From Plantago major (lineage: Eukaryota > Streptophyta > Magnoliopsida > Lamiales > Plantaginaceae), in contig JAIFAC010000143.1 of NCBI GenBank assembly GCA_026545765.1, positions 62,001 through 126,000 of the forward strand: DNA of 64,000 bases, in the 5' to 3' direction. The position numbers were made by a program, and so were the translations under genes. The notes below the pieces were generated by a model. It ran no database searches. It saw only the letters and a program-made list of their open reading frames with translations, and was not told the DNA's origin. This document shows positions 58,387 to 64,000 of the stretch, one piece after another (the first letter of the stretch is position 1; the number at the start of each line of letters is the position of its first letter).

Positions 58387-60222
58387 GCTCAAGCCAGTGC
58401 CTTAGTGGTCCCTGAAGATTTGAACAAGGACCTACTTCTATTCTTCAAGGCTCATACTCTGCCAAAACATCTAAAGTGTTTCAAGAAATAGCAGAAACTC
58501 AGATGCTCTGATCTGTTTGAAATCACAAGGGTCACAGATGACCCTACCAGAAGAGCAAGAGCATTTGACTTGGAGAATTATGTGCATGTAATGTTTCCAA
58601 CTGAGCAATATGCATTTGCCACGTTGATGAATAAGAACTTCATAAAGGAAGTAGCACACAAGCTCATTGAAACCTTTGAAAAGGCAGATGGTCTGACCAG
58701 AATGCAGATGGCATTCAAGCCTACTTTGCCCCAAACTCTACAATTCATACCCTCTGAGCAAGAGGAAGTTAATGGGCAAATGGTCACTATTTGAGAAGTG
58801 ATCAATCTGGTCTCTGAAGATGAAGAAGAGAAGGAGACTAATGAGAATGACTATGAAGAACATCCTTCTGACCATCACAAGGATGAGGATGATAAGAAGG
58901 ATGATGATGATGCCCCTACACCAAGGAAAGGAGGGATTGCACAAGGTAATAATACCTCAGTTGCTGAAAAGCACACTGAGAGGACATCACAAAAATCCCC
59001 TCCTCCATCTCCTCAGAAATCCACCCATCCATCTTCCCAACAAAAGGACTCTACTGAACAAGTAGTTGAGCACTCTGAGGACAACACTCAGAAAATATTG
59101 GATGCACAAGCCAGAGTTGCTCAACTCAAACAACTATTGGAGGAAGAACAACAGCTATATCTTCAATTGGAAGAGAAGATAGTTGAATCTAAAGCAAAGC
59201 TCCAAAAGATTGAAGATCAAACAATCAAGGAAATGGAAGCTTATGCTGAAATGAAAGAACTCCAGCTTGCTGTTCAGGCAATTGCTGAGGAATTAGATAC
59301 AGAGCAAGTATCTGGAGACAAGCATGATGCTAAGGCTGCATTACCAAAAGATGTACCATCCTCCTCACTGAAAGGAAAGAAGCCCATCTCTGAGATGGTT
59401 GCTGGACTAGAAAACATTGATGAAAATGTCCAAGAGGATGAAGATCACCGGGCTGATGACTAAGATGATGAAGAAGACAAGGCATTGGCAGAACACCGCA
59501 ATGAACACTTAGCGGTTTCTCATTTGAAAAGGAAGTTGATTGCCCCTGAAATATTCAGCAAGCTGCAAAATGTCAACTCCAATGAATACTTGAACAGATA
59601 TAAAGTACTGGTTAAATTGAAAAAGAAGTTGTCTTCTCAAGATAAAGCTGCAATTGCATCAGTCCCTGCAGAAATGAAGACATTCACTGAGCTCATCACT
59701 CTGAGAACAACCAGTCTGGTCGTTGCTCAAAAAGACCTAGGCATGGTTAGGGATGATGACCAAAACTTAGCTGCAAAAGCCTTTGAAGAGGCTAGCTATG
59801 CTGCTGGAAAAGCAGATGCTATTCAAGACCCACTGGTAGAGCTCACTGATAAGGAAACCGGTCTTATCAAACAAAATCAGGAGCTCAAGGCTAATATGGA
59901 ACAGTTGGTCACGCCATAACTATTTGCAGGGCAATTTTGACTCCCTTTCAGAATCCTTTGTGATTCTTAGTCAGTCAACAATGACTAAGGGGGAAGGATT
60001 TCAAGGTGCTCAGAGAGGAAGAGGAAGAGGAAACAAGATAAAATCTGAACAACCACCTCTCAGAATAAATGAGCCCTCCTCCAGTCCGACTGCTCTACAG
60101 ATAGTGGCCACCACTCAGCAACTTCCTGAAAAAGGAATGACAACAAGGGCCAGGGCACAGAAACCTCCAAGGAGTACCAATGCTCCAAGGAGAAGATAAG
60201 TAAGAGGGATTGATGAGTCTTC

Positions 60223-60289
60223 TGAAGAAGAAGAAGAAGAAGAAGAAGAAGAAGAAGAAGAAGAAGAAGAAGAAGAAGAAGAAGAAGAA
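60223..60289 (+). repeat. (GAA)n expansion in A ORF3
   Basis: An uninterrupted GAA run of about 22 units followed by GGAGGAGGAGG. B has five GAA at the same place (about 44665). It encodes poly-Glu in the gene frame. Confidence 0.95.
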
Positions 60290-61191
60290 GGAGGAGGAGG
60301 AGGCCAAATCAAATCCCAGGGCAATGAAGAAGGCTGCAAAACTTTCACAAGAATTAATCTTGATGATGATGATGAAGAGACTGATGAAGATGAAGCTCCT
60401 CTTCACAGAAAAAGAAAAAGGGTTGATAGCCTATCTGAGCCCATAGCTGCAAAGCCTTTGCGCCTAAAACACCTCCGAAATACAAAGTCAATCCAAGGTG
60501 GTTCTTCAAGCAATCCCCAAGGAAAATTCAAGACAAAGGAGGAACAGTGAGAGTCAACAAAGAAAACTTCAACTACCACTCAGCCCAAGAAGCCAAGATC
60601 GAGTATGTGAAGACCAACAAATACTCCTCTCGCCTACATGCATTAATCAAGAATGGCTATCGGATTCGAACTCAAGCACTTACCGGTAAATGAAAATTTC
60701 CGTAACCAATCCATAAACAAATTTCATGGCATGGAGAAAAGACAAGCTGCCTTGATTAATACCAACCACATCAAAGCCTCGTCGATTTTGAAGTAATGAA
60801 GAGAATAGAAGCCACTTAAAAGGACCTCTCGATGATTGTCCCTATGGGAAGCCGATGATGCATGTAATTCCCAACACCATCGAACAGTGCACAAGAGCAA
60901 GACTTGATGTGGAACCCTATGAGTCCTTCTACATGACTGAAGATCAATACAAGGGTGACATCAGATATCTGCAGATCATATATGAATACTTCAAGCTATC
61001 AGATATCAGAATCGAGCATGCCTGGAAATGGGGAAAGTATCTGGGTCAAACAGTTTGCCAAGAAAAATCCCACTAAAACCTACAAGGAAGTTTGTGGATT
61101 TGCCAGAAACACTGAGATGATAGTCAGGACTTTGCTCTTTGACTACTCATATGAAATCAAAATGTTTGGGGATAGGGAATTTGCAAATTGA

Positions 61192-61547
61192 TCCATAGAT
61201 CCGATTGAAGACTTGAAGACTAGTTTATTAGATGTCTACTTGGAGCTTGGTTACCCCGTTGTCCTAGTTAACTATGTATTTTGTATCTTGAATGTACTTT
61301 ATTGTTCTATCATTGTAAAAGTTATATGTAAACTTTCTTTGTAACATATCTGATGAACCTACTCTCAGATATCAATCTATAAAAATATAACTTGTCAGCA
61401 AAGATCACACCTTGTGATTTGGTTGATGTTTACTTTCTGCACTTAATTAAGATTTGAATTGAAAAGATCATAAGAAATGATTAAGTGTTAGATTGTTCCC
61501 TCTTCCAAGTTGTAATAGGTTTTAAAGATAGTCATCGTTGACTGATC
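61192..61547 (+). other. Element A 3' untranslated region
   Basis: Non-coding and conserved with B and E1. Confidence 0.6.
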
Positions 61548-61560
61548 AAAAAGGGGGAAA
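61548..61560 (+). promoter_or_regulatory. Polypurine tract of element A
   Basis: AAAAAGGGGGAAA before the 3' LTR. Confidence 0.85.
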
Positions 61561-61562
61561 TT

Positions 61563-63150
61563 TGTTAGGAATATCTATTTAGATTTTGATCAGCAATCTG
61601 ATGACTTATCTTAGCTCAGAAAGGTGGATAGTACTCTTGGTTCACTTGAACACTGTAAAAGAAGAAAATCACTAAGTATGATAGTCTATGAAATCTTGTA
61701 TAGGATGTTAGGTTTCTGAAGAATGCATCCAGCAGGAGAAATTCAAATTTAAAATGAAGTTTTGAAGACTGCACGAGATTGCTGAAGATAAAGGTTATCA
61801 GATACCTATGTCCAGATATCTTTGACAAACAAGTGTTTCTCAATGAACCAACTTTGCAAAAGATATCTGAGAACGCAAGGTTTCTGAACGAGGAAAAGTG
61901 CCCACAAACATCTACACTCAGATACCTTGGATAAAACTATGTTTCTGGGAAACAATGTTTCAACAGGTATCTGGAGATGAGAAGGTCTCTGGAAAGGGAC
62001 ATGCAATGCTTCAGAAAGCGTGCATAGTTCCGTCGGCACTACAGGACAAAAAATAGTACAATACAATAAATGCGCTGACAGAGACATCTGAACAAAAGAG
62101 GAAATCTCTGAAAAGAGACAACGCCTCTCATAAAGATTATTTTCATATATCAATAGTTTGAATTTCATTAAGCCTAACGGATACTATTCAAACGGCATGA
62201 TTTTCAACTATAAATATCATCACTTAGAATGCTTGAAATACACACACAAAACTTACACACCAAGAACATACATCTACGAACTTGTTCATTCAAGCATACA
62301 AGCCTTCAATCTACTTATTCTTCAGCTAACAGTTGCGACTAAGGTCTTGAATTCTAAGTAGCACGAAAGTTCTAAGTGTCATCATCCTTAACAAGCATTG
62401 CTATCTGTGAAGGAGTTGAATCAAAAGATGAAAAATCTGAGATTCATTCTCTAGAACATTTATCATAGACTTGGGTCAGTAAAGAACATATCACCACACA
62501 TTGTGAAGTGTGTTAAGTGACTCTTGTTCAAGAAGGTAGTATTACATAACTGTACAAGTTATTAATCTATCAAATCCTGACAAACTACCTTAACCAACAC
62601 CTTAAACGTTGGGGAGTACAGGAAGTACTTAGTTTGGGAAACTAAGGAATAACTCCAAGGTTACTGAGCATAGGAAGTACTTAGTTTGGGAAACGAAGGA
62701 ATAGCTCAAAGGTTTCTGAGTATAGGAAGTACTTGGCTGAGAAAGCCGGGGAATAACTCAGGGGGAACACTTGGTTGGGAACCTAGTGTATTTAGGAATC
62801 GAGAGAAGATATTTGTAAGGTGAACTCATTTATTTGTCTTAGTGGATTCTAGGTCTGAGAAAGGCCGAAGTGGATTAGTTGAAGGATTACGCCACCTTCA
62901 GATACCACTATAAAGATCAGTGTTATTTACTTTTTGCAATTTATTACTTGTTTTATTTACCTTGCTGAGTATTTACACATATCTTGCTGAGCACGTGTAC
63001 TTATCACAGAAAAGTCTTCCGCTCTCTAAAATTAAGTATCAGATATCTTCACAAATATCTGAGAAATTGTGTTTATCGACAAAAGTTGTAAAAGACTATT
63101 TACCCCCCCCCCCCCCTAGTCTTTTCCCTTTGCCGTTATCTGGACCAACA
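61563..63150 (+). repeat. Element A 3' LTR
   Basis: 1588 bp, TGTTAGGAATATCTA to TCTGGACCAACA. It lacks about 37 bp present in the 5' LTR (around 31375-31410). TATA box at 62209-62216. Poly-C tract within the AAAAGACTA/TAGTCTTTT inverted repeat. Confidence 0.93.
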
Positions 63151-63155
63151 TGTTT
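63151..63155. other. Target site duplication of element A, right
   Basis: TGTTT, identical to 31215-31219. The intron acceptor TGTAG follows at once. Confidence 0.9.
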
Positions 63156-63160
63156 TGTAG

Positions 63161-64000
63161 GGGATAAGAAAACAAGTGATGCAAAGGTTGGTAGTGAGGA
63201 GATGTATGTGCATCTTGCATCTCAGTTGTGATGCCAAGGTTGTTGGCAAAGCTAAATGAAACACATGATCAATCAAGAAGATGTAGATTGATTTCTGAGG
63301 CTGGAAATGTGTATGAGATTGAGGACTACTCATATACCTTTGTGGTTAATCTTCAGACTATGTCTTGTGATTGTAGAAGATGGGACATTGGAGGCATCCC
63401 ATGTAGGCATGCTTGGGTGGCTATCAATCACAGCAGACAAGATGGGGAAAACTTCATAAGTGATAACCACACAAAAGCTGCATACATGAGGGCATATGAC
63501 ATGATGATACAGCCAGTGCCAAACTATAGGTTTTTGCCAAATGATCTAACTGAGGAAGAATGCTCACCTCCAATAGTTCTTAGGCCACATGGAAGACCTC
63601 TTGTAAAAAGGATCAGACATCCAAGTGAAGGTGGTGCCAGGCCCAGGAGAATTACTGCTCCATTGCACAAACAGAGAAGACCACCAAAATGTAGTCTATG
63701 TGGTGTTAGAGGACATAACTGTAGGAATTGTCCTACTTTGGTGTGCATTATGTCTTTGTAATAGTGCATTATTAGTGCATTTAGCTATCTTTTTAATAGT
63801 GCATTTGTTGAATTTAAGTTCTGGTTGGGTCTCATTTGCAGGAAAAGGATGGAGATGAGGAACCAATGCGCCACAAGTGTGCAAATCAAGAGTCACAAGT
63901 AAGTCACAAGAAACAAATGTTGTAAGTGATTGGCTATCCTTGAATCTGTATGTTGTGTATTTGGGACTTTATGAATTTGCTCTCCATTAGTTGAGTGTTT
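63161..64000 (+). pseudogene. Mutator-like transposase gene, 3' part
   Basis: Continues the gene broken by elements A and B. The exon opens GIRKQVMQRL, then needs a one-base shift before 63228 to enter the SWIM zinc finger (SCDCRRWDIGGIPCRH, about 63365-63415), which follows the DDE domain in MULE transposases. A zinc knuckle CSLCGVRGHNCRNC lies near 63690-63732. An intron at 63741-63840 or 63841 (GTGTGC...TTGCAG) leads to a 57-nt exon and another donor GTAAGT at 63899. The gene and the element end lie beyond the window. Confidence 0.85.

Larger units (their letters stand above)
55637..61191 (+). pseudogene. Element A third gene (ORF3, unknown function)
   Basis: ATG at 55637, frame-shifted after about 35 codons. 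A long frame 56275-57348 has the N-terminal domain (NLWKYAFMKFVKKI, SYGLKICYLLE) and a Lys/Glu/Ala-rich stretch with ADELINADELINAA repeats. Five introns follow (57497-58386). The second domain (LENYVHVMFPTEQY, VINLVSEDEEE) and a coiled coil (about 59090-59290) lie mostly in frame 58798-59463. Then come RGRGRGNK, a Glu-rich run from (GAA)n, PLHRKRKR and the C-terminal domain to 61191. Breaks include TAG at 58489, TAA at 59461 and 60197, and a damaged stretch 60470-60860. Confidence 0.72.
31220..63150 (+). mobile_element. Element A: complete SIRE/Maximus-like copia element, interrupted by B
   Basis: The 5' LTR is in two parts (31220-31712 and 47604-48710) because element B sits inside it. PBS at 48713, gag 48829-51317, protease/integrase 51340-52970, RT/RNase H 53043-54697, third gene 55637-61191, polypurine tract 61548-61560 and 3' LTR 61563-63150 follow. 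TGTTT flanks both ends. Its own length is about 16.0 kb, at the large end for copia. Every coding region has at least one stop or shift. It lies in the sense orientation of the host transposase gene. Confidence 0.93.
31140..63160 (+). other. Transposase intron expanded by nested retrotransposons
   Basis: The donor GTAAGTTT at 31140 and acceptor TTTTGTAG ending at 63160 belong to one intron. Without element A and one copy of the TGTTT duplication it is 85 nt, like its sister introns (70 and 88 nt). The exon before ends NIMEG-type sequence and the exon after starts GIRKQVMQRL. Confidence 0.85.

Noticed and set aside
60095-60406. Minus-strand frame with long Phe or Ser runs
   Set aside because: It is the complement of the (GAA)n expansion and has no features of its own.
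1-64000. tRNA or rRNA genes
   Set aside because: Read on both strands for tRNA-like arms and rRNA conserved tracts; only primer binding sites complementary to tRNA ends were found.

Overview
The window is nuclear DNA from a flowering plant, probably a eudicot. The evidence is large LTR retrotransposons primed by initiator tRNA-Met, a Mutator-like transposase gene with short GT-AG introns, a berberine-bridge-enzyme-like gene, Stowaway-type MITEs and AT-rich intergenic DNA. There is no rRNA, CRISPR or bacterial gene organisation. I could not identify the species.

Layout. 1-9906: right-hand part of a very large Ty1/copia element of SIRE/Maximus type (E1), with broken RT-RNase H, a long third ORF region and a 3' LTR. 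10360-13928: internally deleted Ty3/gypsy element (5' LTR, tRNA-Asp-like PBS, gag, part of protease, half of the 3' LTR). 14344-17054: the one intact-looking host gene, a two-exon BBE-like FAD oxidase. 17378-18501: promoter-like DNA and two exons of an STY8/17/46-like ACT-domain protein kinase with no kinase domain. 18631-21015: TTGTCTAGTTTTTA minisatellite, interrupted by an 826-bp solo LTR with a clean 5-bp duplication. 21020-28100: intergenic DNA with candidate MITEs, inverted repeats, (TA)n tracts and a perfect 56-bp palindrome. 28134-64000: a degenerate Mutator-like transposase gene whose fourth coding-region intron holds a 32-kb nest of copia elements.

The nest reads as a clear history. 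Element A (31220-63150, flanked by TGTTT duplications) entered the intron 10 bp before its 3' splice site. Element B (31713-47598, flanked by GCGTG/GCGTA) later entered the 5' LTR of A. Without the insertion the intron is 85 nt.

The most unusual system is the third gene region carried by E1, B and A downstream of pol (about 5.5 kb, the env position). In all three copies it has its own TATATATATA box about 190-210 bp before an ATG. It also has a run of short exons separated by 74-83-nt GT-AG introns, repeating every ~190 bp and mostly phase 0. The encoded protein has a conserved N-terminal domain, coiled coil, acidic and basic nuclear-type tracts and a conserved C-terminal domain. It shows no signal peptide or membrane segment, so it does not look like an envelope protein. 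All copies carry stops or frameshifts. The LTRs also carry a repeated stem-loop whose arms co-vary between repeats and between elements.
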